Assembly: GCA_022071975.1 (NCBI GenBank)
Contig: JAJVIO010000025.1
Location: forward strand, 720-34,596
Origin: Planctomycetota bacterium
GTDB taxonomy: Bacteria; Planctomycetota; UBA8742; UBA2392
Direction of reading: 5' to 3'
DNA: 33,877 bases
Under the pieces are notes generated by a model, which was not told the DNA's origin, ran no database searches, and saw nothing but the letters and a program-made list of their open reading frames with translations. Shown here one piece after another: positions 7,872 through 16,976 of the stretch (positions within the stretch are counted from its first letter, which is position 1; each line of letters starts with the position of its first letter). The position numbers and the translations under genes are program-made.

Positions 7872-10800
7872 ATGTGGGACTTCCTTAAACGTTGGCACCC
7901 GATCGTCTTTCTGGTGCTTGGCATCTACCTCGCGATTCCCAAGCCGGCGCCCAACCCGGCCGAAATCGACGAGGAGTTCCTGAAACTCTACGACAAGAAC
8001 GACAACGGCGTCGTCGATAAGGACGAGTTCGAGGGCAGCAGCGTTGACTTCAAGCTGCGTGACCGCAACGGCGACAACGTGCTGACCGTTGGCTCCCAGT
8101 TCCGCTGGCCCTTGCACGACTACAAGTGGAACCTGGGCCAGGACCTCAAGGGCGGCAGCTCGCTGCGCTATGTGCTGATCCAGCAGGACATGGACGAGGC
8201 CGAGAACAAGATCCGCGAACTGCTAGAGCCCTTGAAAGACAACCTCGACCGCCTCTCGCCCGAGGCGCGCGAGAAGTTCGGCAACGTGATCCAGGGTGAA
8301 GCGCTGGCCGTGGACATCTGGAGCACCGAGGACTTCGAGCTGATCTCGAACGTGCCCGGTCTGTTCGACGAAGGCCGCGCCGACGCCCTGCGCCGCTACT
8401 ACGAGACCTGGAATACGGCCAAGCAGCGCAAGGAAGACAAAAACCTGGTGGGCCCCACCATCGAGACGCTGAACCGCCGCCTCGGCACCACCGGCATCAC
8501 CGAGCTGGCGATCGTGCCCCTGGGGGAAAACCGCATCGAGGTCAAGCTGCCCGAGTTCAGCACCCCGGCAGAAACCGAGCGCTACAAGCAGCTGCTGTCA
8601 ACCACAGGCAAGCTGGAAATGCGCGTGCTGGCACCCGAGGACGGCGAATTCTCCAAGCTGGAAGTCGGGGAATACCCCAAGGACGAAGGTTACAAGTACA
8701 AGTGGCTTGAACTCGCCCGCGATGAGGTTTCCAGCTCGCTGGTCAAAGAACAGAATGGCAGAAAGTTCGTACCCGTGCAGATGATCGACGAGTACGAGAT
8801 CGGTGGCCGTAACCTCGACAACATTCAGCCCAGCACGGACCAGCAGGGCCGCATGGCGGTGAGCTTCGACCTGAAGGGCACCGCGGTGGCGCGCTTCGAA
8901 GCGCTGACCGAGAAGCACAAGAAGGCGGCCTCAGGCGGTGAAGACCCGCGCCTGCTGGCGGTCATCATCGACGAAAAGGTGTACAGCGCCTACAGCATCG
9001 AGAGCACGATCAGCGGCTCAGTGCAGTTGAGCGGCAACTTCAGCACCCAGGAACGCAACGACATCATCAACGTGCTGAAGTCCGGCTCGCTGAACGTGAA
9101 ACTGCAGCTTGAAGGTGAAGAAAGCGTCGGCCCCAGCGAAGGTGCGGAGTCGGTCCAGCGTGGCATGTGGAGCTTCATGATTGCCGCGGTCTTCGTCTTC
9201 CTGTTTGCGCTCTGGCTCTACCGTGGCTTGGGCGTGCTGGTGATGGTCAACCTGTTGACCATCATCATCCTGATCATGGGCGCCATGGCGGTTGGCTTGG
9301 GTACGCTCACGATGCCGGGTATTGCGGGCCTCGTGCTGACGTTCGGCATGGCGATCGACGGCAACATCCTGATCAATGAGCGAATGCGTGAGGAGCTGGG
9401 TCGAGGCATGCCGACGCGAGCGGCGGCCGAGGAGGGCTTCAAGAACGCGTTCTCCGCCATCCTGGACGGCAACATCACCACGCTGCTCACGGCGTTGATT
9501 CTGTTCAAGGTCGGTTCGGGTCCCGTGCAGGGCTTCGCGTTGACGGTCGCGATCGGCATCGTGGCGACGCTCTACTCGAACATCCTTGCCTACCGCTCCA
9601 CCATCATGGGCGTCCTGAACATCAAGCGCGACACGGTGTTCAAGATGGCCAACCTGTCCTGGCTTGAGAACCGCAACATCAACTTTGTCGCCGGTATGAA
9701 AATCGCAGTGCCTGTGGCCATTGTTGTCAGCATCGCCGGTATCGGCCTGCTTGCAGGCCTGGGCTCCAGCGTTCTGGGCATGGAGTTCCGCGGCGGCTAC
9801 GCCTACCGCATCCAGATGAACCAGGGCTATGAACGCGACGAGATCGCGGCGCTGCTGATCGATGAAGCCACCGGCGATCCGAAGTACGAGTGGGCCGAGG
9901 GAGTCGAAGTGCAGCCCGTGTTCCGGTTCCGCGGCAAGACCGAAGGAACAGGTGCCGATCGCTTTGACTTCCGGTTCCCCATGCAGACCGAGTGGGAAAG
10001 CCAGGACCCGGAGGAAGTCACCCGCATGCTGCGCAGCGGACTGGAGACCGTGTTCGTGGACCACATGGTGCAGGAAGGCTGGAACGCCCGCACCACAGAC
10101 GTCAAGCAGGTCACCCTGCGGGCCACAATCCGCATGATGCTGAAAGACCCCGTGAAGTTCCGCGAGGAAAACCCGGATAGCTACGACCAGCTGTGGCTGG
10201 CCAAAGATCGGGCCTGGAACAACAACGTCAACGCTCCGCGCGCCAATCGCCAGAAATGGTTCGCCAACCTGGCCGCCACCGACAACGACGTGGTCGGCGA
10301 CTTCTCCAACAACGCGGCCGGTGACCGGCAAACGTACACCCTGAACATCACCAACGTCGCGGTGCTTGACGAAGCCGACCTGGCGCGAAAACGCAAGGAG
10401 TTTGAAGAGTCGGTGCGCAGGAACTTCCTGAACGATTCCCAGACCGTGGTCGCGGACGGCGAGCCTACATTCGAGCATTTCGCCACCCAGGCCCGGCTGG
10501 ACATCAACGTGGTGCTGCTGGAGCCGGTATCGGTCAAGGACTTCACCGACACTGTACGAAGCGTGAAGGAAGGCCCCCTTGCCACCGAACTGCTGGACGT
10601 CAAGCCCGTGAATCCTGACGCCGAGACGGCCAAGGAATTCCAGATCACCAGCGCCCAACCGCTGACCTTCAGCGCCGACCCGGAGAATCCCGCACACTTC
10701 GGCCACCTCGAGGCCAACATCAACTCGGCCATCGCCAAGTGGCTGAAAGATGCTACGCCCGAGGGCAATGAGATCAGCCGCCGGTTCCTGTTGTCCACTG

Positions 10801-11498
10801 CGATCGGCGCCACGGTGGCTTCAGAGATGCAATGGCGCGCGTTGTTCGCGATCGTGGCGGCGCTGGTGGTGATTCTGATCTACATCCGCCTGCGATTCTC
10901 CAGCACGGCCTGGGGCATCGCGGCAATCGTGGCCCTGGTGTTCGTGGTGACCACAACCCTGGCTGCGCTCGGAGTGGCGGACTCGCTGGGCGCGAACATG
11001 AAGATCGACCTGGTAATCGTTGCGGCCATCCTGACCGTTATCGGATACGCCATCAACGATACGATTGTCAATTTCGACCGCATCCGCGAAACGCTGCAGC
11101 GCGACAAACGCGCTGCGGGGGGCGCCACTCCCCTGCGTTCCATCATCAACGAGTCAGCAAACCTGATGCTGCCACGTACCCTGATGACGGGCGGCACCAC
11201 CCTGACCAGTACCATCATCATGATGATCTTCGGCGGCCCGCTGCTTGCTCCGTTCGCGTTCACGATCTTCATCGGTGTTGTGATGGGTACCTTCGCCTCC
11301 GTGTTCATCGCTTCGCCGGTGTTGCTGGTGCTGCAGCGCAGCGCCACGGTTGACCTGCTGGACATGACCGAAGACGAAGAAGAGTCTCCCAGGCCTGCCG
11401 AGGAGAGCGGAGATGCCGACGAAGAGGATGCCGGCGCGGATGCCTCTCAGGAATCGGGCGGGCAGGAAGAAAAGAAGGATGAGGACAAGAAGGACTGA
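7872..11498 (+). CDS. secDF: Fused protein translocase subunit SecDF with an EF-hand pair
   Basis: SecDF uses the proton gradient to pull exported proteins across the inner membrane. The 1208 residues are SecD then SecF in one chain. A TM helix lies near 10-22 and the SecD periplasmic part has LGQDLKGGSSLRY near 90. Five TM helices occupy about 430-590, with GMAIDGNILINERMREE near 491. SecF starts near 596, with its own TM helix at about 607-630, a large periplasmic part, and TM helices from about 980 to 1150 with GYAINDTIVNFDRIRE near 1058. An acidic/lysine tail ends the protein. Unusually, residues 41-52 (DKNDNGVVDKDE) form a canonical EF-hand loop and 64-75 a second, weaker one, placed between TM1 and the SecD P1 region. 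E. coli SecD plus SecF total about 940 residues. Confidence 0.97.
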   Translation: MWDFLKRWHPIVFLVLGIYLAIPKPAPNPAEIDEEFLKLYDKNDNGVVDKDEFEGSSVDFKLRDRNGDNVLTVGSQFRWPLHDYKWNLGQDLKGGSSLRYVLIQQDMDEAENKIRELLEPLKDNLDRLSPEAREKFGNVIQGEALAVDIWSTEDFELISNVPGLFDEGRADALRRYYETWNTAKQRKEDKNLVGPTIETLNRRLGTTGITELAIVPLGENRIEVKLPEFSTPAETERYKQLLSTTGKLEMRVLAPEDGEFSKLEVGEYPKDEGYKYKWLELARDEVSSSLVKEQNGRKFVPVQMIDEYEIGGRNLDNIQPSTDQQGRMAVSFDLKGTAVARFEALTEKHKKAASGGEDPRLLAVIIDEKVYSAYSIESTISGSVQLSGNFSTQERNDIINVLKSGSLNVKLQLEGEESVGPSEGAESVQRGMWSFMIAAVFVFLFALWLYRGLGVLVMVNLLTIIILIMGAMAVGLGTLTMPGIAGLVLTFGMAIDGNILINERMREELGRGMPTRAAAEEGFKNAFSAILDGNITTLLTALILFKVGSGPVQGFALTVAIGIVATLYSNILAYRSTIMGVLNIKRDTVFKMANLSWLENRNINFVAGMKIAVPVAIVVSIAGIGLLAGLGSSVLGMEFRGGYAYRIQMNQGYERDEIAALLIDEATGDPKYEWAEGVEVQPVFRFRGKTEGTGADRFDFRFPMQTEWESQDPEEVTRMLRSGLETVFVDHMVQEGWNARTTDVKQVTLRATIRMMLKDPVKFREENPDSYDQLWLAKDRAWNNNVNAPRANRQKWFANLAATDNDVVGDFSNNAAGDRQTYTLNITNVAVLDEADLARKRKEFEESVRRNFLNDSQTVVADGEPTFEHFATQARLDINVVLLEPVSVKDFTDTVRSVKEGPLATELLDVKPVNPDAETAKEFQITSAQPLTFSADPENPAHFGHLEANINSAIAKWLKDATPEGNEISRRFLLSTAIGATVASEMQWRALFAIVAALVVILIYIRLRFSSTAWGIAAIVALVFVVTTTLAALGVADSLGANMKIDLVIVAAILTVIGYAINDTIVNFDRIRETLQRDKRAAGGATPLRSIINESANLMLPRTLMTGGTTLTSTIIMMIFGGPLLAPFAFTIFIGVVMGTFASVFIASPVLLVLQRSATVDLLDMTEDEEESPRPAEESGDADEEDAGADASQESGGQEEKKDEDKKD

Positions 11499-11524
11499 CC
11501 CTCGCGCCCGACCACAATAGAATG

Positions 11525-11555
11525 GGGCGGCCCGTAAGGGTCGCCCTGTTTCTTT
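11525..11555 (+). terminator. Rho-independent terminator after secDF
   Basis: The 9-bp stem GGGCGGCCC/GGGTCGCCC (one G-U pair) with a GTAA loop is followed by TGTTTCTTT. It lies 26 bases after the secDF stop and directly before the tyrA ribosome-binding site. Confidence 0.8.
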
Positions 11556-11566
11556 AAGGAGTCGTC

Positions 11567-12691
11567 ATGGATATCGCGCAGCTCCGCGAGCACATCGACC
11601 GTGTCGATGCGGAACTGTTGCTGCTGCTCGAGCGCCGCCTGAAGCTTGCACTGCAGATCGCCGCCCTTAAGCGCGAACAGGGGCTTCCTGCCCACGATGA
11701 ACAGCGTGAAGCCGCCATGCTGCAGACCGCGCGGGAACGGTCCACCGGGGAGATCGCACCCGACGAAGCGGCCGAGTTCCTGCACGGCGTTCTTGAGCAC
11801 AGTCGCCGCTGCGTTGCCCGTCGCGCGGCGGGCGAAGGCGTGAAGCCTTTGCGCATTGCAATCATCGGCCTGGGCCTGATGGGCGGCTCGCTGGCCCGGG
11901 CGCTCAAGAGCGCCACACCTGCACACCAGTTGCGGGGCGTTGACTTTGCCGAACGCCTCCCTGAGCCCGGCCGTAGCGGCCTGTTCGAGAGCCTTCACGC
12001 CCCGGAAGAGGGGGCCGCCGCACTGGAAAAGGCAGACGTGGTGTTTCTCTGTACGCCGCTTTCGCGCACCCTTGAGCTGCTGCCGCGGGTCGCCGAAGAC
12101 GCCCCCACTACCGCCGTGGTCACCGACCTCTGCGGCGTGAAGCGAGTTATCACGGCCGCCGCCGAGAAGGCCTTTGCCGGGCCCAGCGAGGCCTGGTTTG
12201 TGGGAGGCCACCCGATGGCGGGCGGCGCACTCGGCGGTTTTCAGCACGCCCGCGCCGACCTGTTTGAGGGGCGCCCCTGGGTGCTGACCCCCACTCCGCA
12301 CGACCCGCCCGAACGCCTGCAGGCGCTGTGCACGCTGATCGAGAGCCTCGGCGCGCGGGTCACGCTGCTGAGCCCGGACGAGCACGACCAGACCATGGCG
12401 GTGGTCAGCCACCTGCCGCAACTGGTTTCGACCGCGCTGATGCTGGCCGCCGCCGGGCGCGACCAGGGGGTCGCCGGACCGGCACTGCTCGGCATGACTC
12501 GGCTGGCAGCGTCGCCCGCTGCCATGTGGAATGAACTGGTTCGCGAGCTGCGCCCCGAAATGATCGGCGAGCTGCAGCGCATGCAGTCGTACCTCACCGA
12601 GCTGGAGATCGCGGTGAACTTCAAAGAGCCGCTCGACAAATGGTTTGAGCGCGCAAACGCGCTGCGCAGTCAGCTCGAGGAAAGGTCCTGA
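11567..12691 (+). CDS. tyrA: Bifunctional chorismate mutase / prephenate dehydrogenase
   Basis: It converts chorismate to prephenate and then oxidatively decarboxylates prephenate to 4-hydroxyphenylpyruvate, towards tyrosine. Residues 1-90 form an AroQ-type chorismate mutase (LREHIDRVDAELLLLLERRL, then KREQGLP). A Rossmann domain starts near 98 (IAIIGLGLMGGSLARAL) and is followed by TDLCGVK, GGHPMAGG near 214 and the dehydrogenase signature segment DEHDQTMAVVSHLPQ. The 374 residues match E. coli TyrA (373) and its domain order. Here the dehydrogenase carries a complete NAD(P) loop, so both activities appear intact. A strong AAGGAG precedes ATG 11567 by 5 bases. The downstream gene starts 2 bases past the stop. 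Confidence 0.93.
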   Translation: MDIAQLREHIDRVDAELLLLLERRLKLALQIAALKREQGLPAHDEQREAAMLQTARERSTGEIAPDEAAEFLHGVLEHSRRCVARRAAGEGVKPLRIAIIGLGLMGGSLARALKSATPAHQLRGVDFAERLPEPGRSGLFESLHAPEEGAAALEKADVVFLCTPLSRTLELLPRVAEDAPTTAVVTDLCGVKRVITAAAEKAFAGPSEAWFVGGHPMAGGALGGFQHARADLFEGRPWVLTPTPHDPPERLQALCTLIESLGARVTLLSPDEHDQTMAVVSHLPQLVSTALMLAAAGRDQGVAGPALLGMTRLAASPAAMWNELVRELRPEMIGELQRMQSYLTELEIAVNFKEPLDKWFERANALRSQLEERS

Positions 12692-12693
12692 AG

Positions 12694-14424
12694 ATGCCCG
12701 AAGCGCAGCTGAAGGCCCTGCGTGTGGCCCTGGACGATTTCCTGCAGACGCGCGAGCTGGAAGATGGCCGGGAACTTCCCCCCGACGCCCCGGGCCTTGA
12801 AGATCGCCGCACCCAGCTGAACGCCGCGTTCTGGGCTGCGGCGCGGGAAATCATCGATGAGGCCGGGGTTGACGGCAGCCTGCGTCTGGATGACGAGGCG
12901 CGCACCCTGCTGGATTTCGGCCTGTTTACTGCTCCCGCGCTCGAGGAGCCGGCCCGCAGGCTCGACACGGGCGAGGAAGTGGATGGCGTCTTGCTGCTGC
13001 ACGAGTCCCTGCAGGCGGTGCTGGATGACGTGCGCCGGCGTGATGTGATCGATGAGCTCAAGCAGGAACTGGAGGCGTTATCCCGTGACATCGGGTTGTG
13101 GCCGGAAACACACCTCGCGCACACGCGCTTCCGCGACGGGCGGGTGCATGAACTGCTGGGTTCAACACCGCATGGAGCGCACGTCCTGCGGCTGTTGTCG
13201 GAGATGGACGAAAAGCTTGAGGCCTACAAGCGCCTGCAGGCCCGGGAGCGCGAAGGCGGCCTGGGCGCGGATGATCGGCGTTCATGGGCGACGCTGCGCC
13301 ACTTCGTTGACTCGCGCCGCGAACAGGTGTCCGCCGCTCTGGCGCCGCCGGCCGACGCGGCAGACTCCGCGCGCAGCACCCTGGCGGCGTCCGTTCTTGC
13401 CGCGATGGAAGCGGCCGAAGACAGTGTCGCGCACCTGCTGGAGCTTCATGCCAAGCGCCGCGCACTCGAGCTGCAGGTGATGGAGCAGCAGTCGGCGGCA
13501 CGGCGCGTGACGCCCGCCGAGGTGCATAAGGCCCTGCGGCGCGAGCTGGACAGCGTGGCGGGCCTGCTGCGACTTGCCGCGCGCTACGCCCACGTGGCGG
13601 AGTGCGCCGTGCCCGTGGATGACGGCGTCGAGTACATCGATGCCGGCGCCGCCGCGGACGCCATGGCGCACATCCTGCAGTTCGACCCACGCCTGATCGA
13701 CAACCCGCTGGCCGCGCGCTTCGGCCCCCCTGAACTTCTGCTGGCGCCCGGCATCGGCGACGGCGTGTTCGACGGCGGACGCAACCGCTGGGTGGTGCCG
13801 CAGCGCTGCAGCCGGGGCGCGGTCGTCAGCCTGGCGCACGCGGCCGTGATGTACCGCCTCGAAGTGGACGCCACAGAGCTGAACAAAGCGCTGCTCGCCA
13901 GCTACCGGGAGAGTATCCCCGCCAACCGGGGCATCCGCGCGAATCTTAAGCTGCGCAACGGTCTGATCCGGGACTACATCGCCTGGATGAGCCAGGAGGC
14001 ATGCGGCGCAGAGGTGTTGCCGCGCGAAACCCGCGAATGGTTCGAGCGTCACATCGCCCCCAACAAGGAGCATCCGTGGGTGCCGCCCGAGTACCGGGGC
14101 CGCAACGAAAACCAGTTGGCCAGGCTGCGGCGCGAGCTGGAGGCGGCCGCGAAGAGCGCTGAGGTCGAGTACCGCGTCGGAGTGATCGAGTGGCTGCTGG
14201 CCCCGCGCGATGCCCAGGCCGTCGCCGAAACAGCCCTGCCGCGACTGCTGTCTGCCGTGACGCTGGACCCCCTGCACCGCGGTGCGGTGTGGTCATGCGC
14301 GGCTTTGCACATGCAGCTGGGGCAGTTCCAGCAGGCGATCGAGAGTTTCCGCCGCTTCACGGAACTCGCGCCGCGCAGCTGGTGGACCAGAAAAGCGCTG
14401 GAGCTATGCGCCCAGTGCCGCTGA
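12694..14424 (+). CDS. Unknown 576-residue protein with a TPR-like C-terminus
   Basis: I do not recognise this protein. It has no signal peptide or membrane segment. Residues 1-290 are mostly charged, predicted-helical sequence with many Glu, Arg, Ala and Leu (coiled-coil-like parts near 115-140 and 235-275). The middle (about 340-470) is more globular, with NRWVVPQRCSRGAVVSLAHAAVMYR and WVPPEYRG. Residues about 520-576 look like one or two TPR units (AVWSCAALHMQLGQFQQAIESF). ATG 12694 lies 2 bases after the tyrA stop, with GAGGAAAGG inside the end of tyrA, so translation is probably coupled to tyrA. A role linked to aromatic amino acid synthesis is not implied by anything in its sequence. 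It converges on pdxJ 9 bases later. Confidence 0.85.
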   Translation: MPEAQLKALRVALDDFLQTRELEDGRELPPDAPGLEDRRTQLNAAFWAAAREIIDEAGVDGSLRLDDEARTLLDFGLFTAPALEEPARRLDTGEEVDGVLLLHESLQAVLDDVRRRDVIDELKQELEALSRDIGLWPETHLAHTRFRDGRVHELLGSTPHGAHVLRLLSEMDEKLEAYKRLQAREREGGLGADDRRSWATLRHFVDSRREQVSAALAPPADAADSARSTLAASVLAAMEAAEDSVAHLLELHAKRRALELQVMEQQSAARRVTPAEVHKALRRELDSVAGLLRLAARYAHVAECAVPVDDGVEYIDAGAAADAMAHILQFDPRLIDNPLAARFGPPELLLAPGIGDGVFDGGRNRWVVPQRCSRGAVVSLAHAAVMYRLEVDATELNKALLASYRESIPANRGIRANLKLRNGLIRDYIAWMSQEACGAEVLPRETREWFERHIAPNKEHPWVPPEYRGRNENQLARLRRELEAAAKSAEVEYRVGVIEWLLAPRDAQAVAETALPRLLSAVTLDPLHRGAVWSCAALHMQLGQFQQAIESFRRFTELAPRSWWTRKALELCAQCR

Positions 14425-14433
14425 TTACGCTGC

Positions 14434-15156
14434 TCAGCTGGCGCTGGCAACCAGCGCCTTCATGTCACGCACGGCATTTTCCAGGCCGCTGAAAACCGCG
14501 CGGCTGATGATCGCGTGGCCGATGTTCACCTTCTCGACCGGGATCTGCCGCACCAGGCGCTCGATGTTGTGGTAGTTCAGGCCGTGGCCGGCGTGCACCT
14601 CAAGACCCAGTTCCCAGCCGCGGTGCGCGGCGGTTTCCAGGCGATCCAGCTCCGCCTCGGCCTCGGCGGTCGTTTTCGCGTGGCTGTACGGGCCGGTGTG
14701 CAGCTCAACTGTCTCCGCGCCCGCCTTGTGGGCGGCTTCAACCTGCGCCATCTCGGCGCTCACGAACACGCTGACGCCGATGCCGGCTTCGCGGAACTTC
14801 TGGACCGCGCCCTTCAGCGCGTCGAATTCCCTTGCCGCGTCAAACCCGCGTTCCGTCGTAAGTTCCTGGCGGCGCTCGGGAACGATCATTACCTCGGCAG
14901 GCCGTACTTCCAGCGCAATCTTGATGATGTCCGGGGAGAGCGCCATCTCGAGTTGCAGAGAAGTCTGAACCATCCCGGTTAACATGCGCACGTCGCGGTC
15001 CGTGATGTGCCGCCGGTCTTCGCGCAGGTGGCACACGATGCTGTCGGCGCCCGCGGACTCGGCCACCAGGGCAGCCTGCAGGGGCTCGGGCTCACGGTTT
15101 CCGCGGGTATTGCGGATCGTGGCTACGTGATCAATGTTGACTCCGAGAAGGGTCAT
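14434..15156 (-). CDS. pdxJ: Pyridoxine 5'-phosphate synthase (PdxJ)
   Basis: PdxJ condenses 1-deoxyxylulose 5-phosphate with 3-amino-2-oxopropyl phosphate in the DXP-dependent vitamin B6 pathway. The protein is a TIM barrel of 240 residues (E. coli 243). The N-terminus LGVNIDHVATIRNTRG and the segment HLREDRRHITDRDV contain the expected active-site His and Arg residues. VPERRQELTTERGFD, VELHTGPYS and EVHAGHGLNY match conserved strands. A GGAGAA ribosome-binding site precedes ATG 15156. It is divergent from the carbamoyltransferase gene with only 48 bases between starts; on the minus strand TATAAA at 15190-15195 is its likely -10 box. Confidence 0.96.
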   Translation of the reverse strand: MTLLGVNIDHVATIRNTRGNREPEPLQAALVAESAGADSIVCHLREDRRHITDRDVRMLTGMVQTSLQLEMALSPDIIKIALEVRPAEVMIVPERRQELTTERGFDAAREFDALKGAVQKFREAGIGVSVFVSAEMAQVEAAHKAGAETVELHTGPYSHAKTTAEAEAELDRLETAAHRGWELGLEVHAGHGLNYHNIERLVRQIPVEKVNIGHAIISRAVFSGLENAVRDMKALVASAS

Positions 15157-15189
15157 GCGGCTTCTCCGTTCGCTTTACCGACAGGCGTA

Positions 15190-15197
15190 TTTATACT
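15190..15197. promoter_or_regulatory. Overlapping divergent -10 boxes for pdxJ and the carbamoyltransferase
   Basis: On the plus strand TATACT occupies 15192-15197; on the minus strand TATAAA occupies 15195-15190. The plus-strand box ends 7 bases before the ATG at 15205, which places the predicted transcription start at or within a base of the start codon. No -35 box of good quality is visible in either direction. Confidence 0.55.
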
Positions 15198-15204
15198 TTT
15201 TACA

Positions 15205-16971
15205 ATGCTAGTGCTCGGAATCCATGACGGCAAGGACCCCAGCGTGGTGCTGCTTCGCGACGGCGTCGTGGAGCGCATCGGCTTCGAGGCCGATTACGTA
15301 GACGACCCCTTTGAAGTGACAGGCTTCCCGGCCCGCGCCACCGAACACCTGATGGCCGTCGAGGGCCTGGGCGGCACCGACATCAACGTGGTCGCCTTCG
15401 CCGGTCAGCACCTGGCTGAGCCTCGCACGCGCCGCGAACTGCTGAAACAGTTCGCTGAATCCGGCACTTTCCGCGCCTCGGCAAAAAAACTGCTGCGCAC
15501 AGCCGTGCCGTTCACCGGCCGTAAACCCAGCCGGCGCGATCGCCTGCGGCACCTCGAGAAACTGGGCCTGAAGCCTGACCGCAGCACCTTCATCGACCAC
15601 CACCTGGCCCAGGCGGCAGTGGCGGCCGCCAGCACCCACAGCCCTGACGGCCGGCTGTTGGTGCTGTGTTGTGAGGGTTCGGGCGACGGCATTGCGGCCT
15701 CGGTTCATGTAAGCCGTGGTGGGCGTCTGGACCGCGTTGCCACCATCGGCGACGACAACAGCATTGGCGCGTTCCTGGAAACCATCACCTACCTGCTGGG
15801 CATGGTGCCGGAGCGCGACGAGGGCCTGTTGATGGAGCTGGGCGCCATGGCGCGCGGCCCGCAGCTCAGCAAGGTCACCAAGCGGCTCAGCATCCTGTTC
15901 GAGTTTGACCCCCTGCTGCCGCTGAACTGGCGGCTGGCCGGCAACCTGCCGGAAACCTACGACTGCGTCGAGTTCCTGCGTATCCACATGCGGCGGCGCC
16001 GTTTCGACCACATTGCCGGCGCCGCCCGCCGCTTCCTGGAGCAGTTCCTGGGCCAGTGGATTGACCGCTGCGCCCAGAAGACCGCCTGCGAGTCCGTCGT
16101 GCTCACCGGCAGCGTGTTCGGCCTGCGCTCTCTGTACCCAGCGCTGGCGGGCTGCACGCGCGCCACGCAACTGAGCATCTGCCCATCCCCCACTGACGCC
16201 GGCAATGCGATCGGCGCGGCCATTCTGGCGCTGGCCGAAAAGAAGGGCGTTGAACACGTTCTGCCGCTGGGCCAGCCCTGGCTGGGTGAGGACGCCGGGG
16301 AAGGCGACTGCGCCGATTTCGTGCGCAAAGAGGACGCGCGGGGCGGCGTGTGGGTGGATCAGCCGGAGAACCTGGAGGCCCGGGTGGCGGAACTGCTGGC
16401 CGGCGGCGCGCTGCTGGGGCGGATCACCGGGCGTGTTGACCTGTCAAGGCTAGGGCTGGGGAATCGCTCGCTGCTGTGCCGCGGCGATCTGCCCGAGTTG
16501 CGGCTGGCTTCGCAGCAGCTGCTGCGCCCGGACGTCTTCTGGCTCGAGGTACCGAGCCTCGTGCTCGGCTCTGAGCTCGAAGCCGAGTTCCTGGGCACCG
16601 AGAAACTGCCGCCCGGCAGCGTGGGCGAATATTGGCTGAAGCCGCGTCGCCCGCAGGCCTGGACCGGCCGTATGAACCCCTACGGCCCCGTGCCGGTACA
16701 GATAGTCAACGAGGGCGGCGACCCCGCGACCGCGGCCCTGGTGCGCAAGTTCAGGCAGGCGGCCGGCCGTACGCCCCTGCTGTGCACGCCATGGCTGAAC
16801 CGTCGGGGTCAGCTGGTGCGCACGGTGCAGGACGCGCGCGAAAGCTGGCGCACCCAGGGGCTCGATGGCGTGATTGCCGGCCCGTACATCGTGCTGCGTC
16901 GCGCCGACCCGGACCTTACGAAACCCAAGCATGCGGAACTCGCCCGCCGCGCCTTCTACGGCGGTCTGTAG
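15205..16971 (+). CDS. Carbamoyltransferase of the NodU/CmcH family
   Basis: Members transfer a carbamoyl group from carbamoyl phosphate to a hydroxyl of a sugar, antibiotic or other small molecule. The 588 residues start MLVLGIHDGKDPSVVLL, the first strand of the ASKHA/Kae1-like domain. DHHLAQAAVAA sits where the family has its metal-binding HxxxH. LCCEGSGDG and SICPSPTDAGNAIGAAILA are other landmarks. The C-terminal domain follows (about 430-588: GRVDLSRLGLGNRSLL, then VNEGGDPATAALVRKF and LLCTPWLNRRGQLV). The second His of the HxxxH is Gln and the usual NTSFN is CTPWLN, so it is a divergent member. The start is fixed by the family N-terminus; there is no Shine-Dalgarno, and a -10 box lies 7 bases upstream, pointing to a leaderless mRNA. 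The substrate is unknown. Confidence 0.85.
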   Translation: MLVLGIHDGKDPSVVLLRDGVVERIGFEADYVDDPFEVTGFPARATEHLMAVEGLGGTDINVVAFAGQHLAEPRTRRELLKQFAESGTFRASAKKLLRTAVPFTGRKPSRRDRLRHLEKLGLKPDRSTFIDHHLAQAAVAAASTHSPDGRLLVLCCEGSGDGIAASVHVSRGGRLDRVATIGDDNSIGAFLETITYLLGMVPERDEGLLMELGAMARGPQLSKVTKRLSILFEFDPLLPLNWRLAGNLPETYDCVEFLRIHMRRRRFDHIAGAARRFLEQFLGQWIDRCAQKTACESVVLTGSVFGLRSLYPALAGCTRATQLSICPSPTDAGNAIGAAILALAEKKGVEHVLPLGQPWLGEDAGEGDCADFVRKEDARGGVWVDQPENLEARVAELLAGGALLGRITGRVDLSRLGLGNRSLLCRGDLPELRLASQQLLRPDVFWLEVPSLVLGSELEAEFLGTEKLPPGSVGEYWLKPRRPQAWTGRMNPYGPVPVQIVNEGGDPATAALVRKFRQAAGRTPLLCTPWLNRRGQLVRTVQDARESWRTQGLDGVIAGPYIVLRRADPDLTKPKHAELARRAFYGGL

Positions 16972-16976
16972 GGTAC

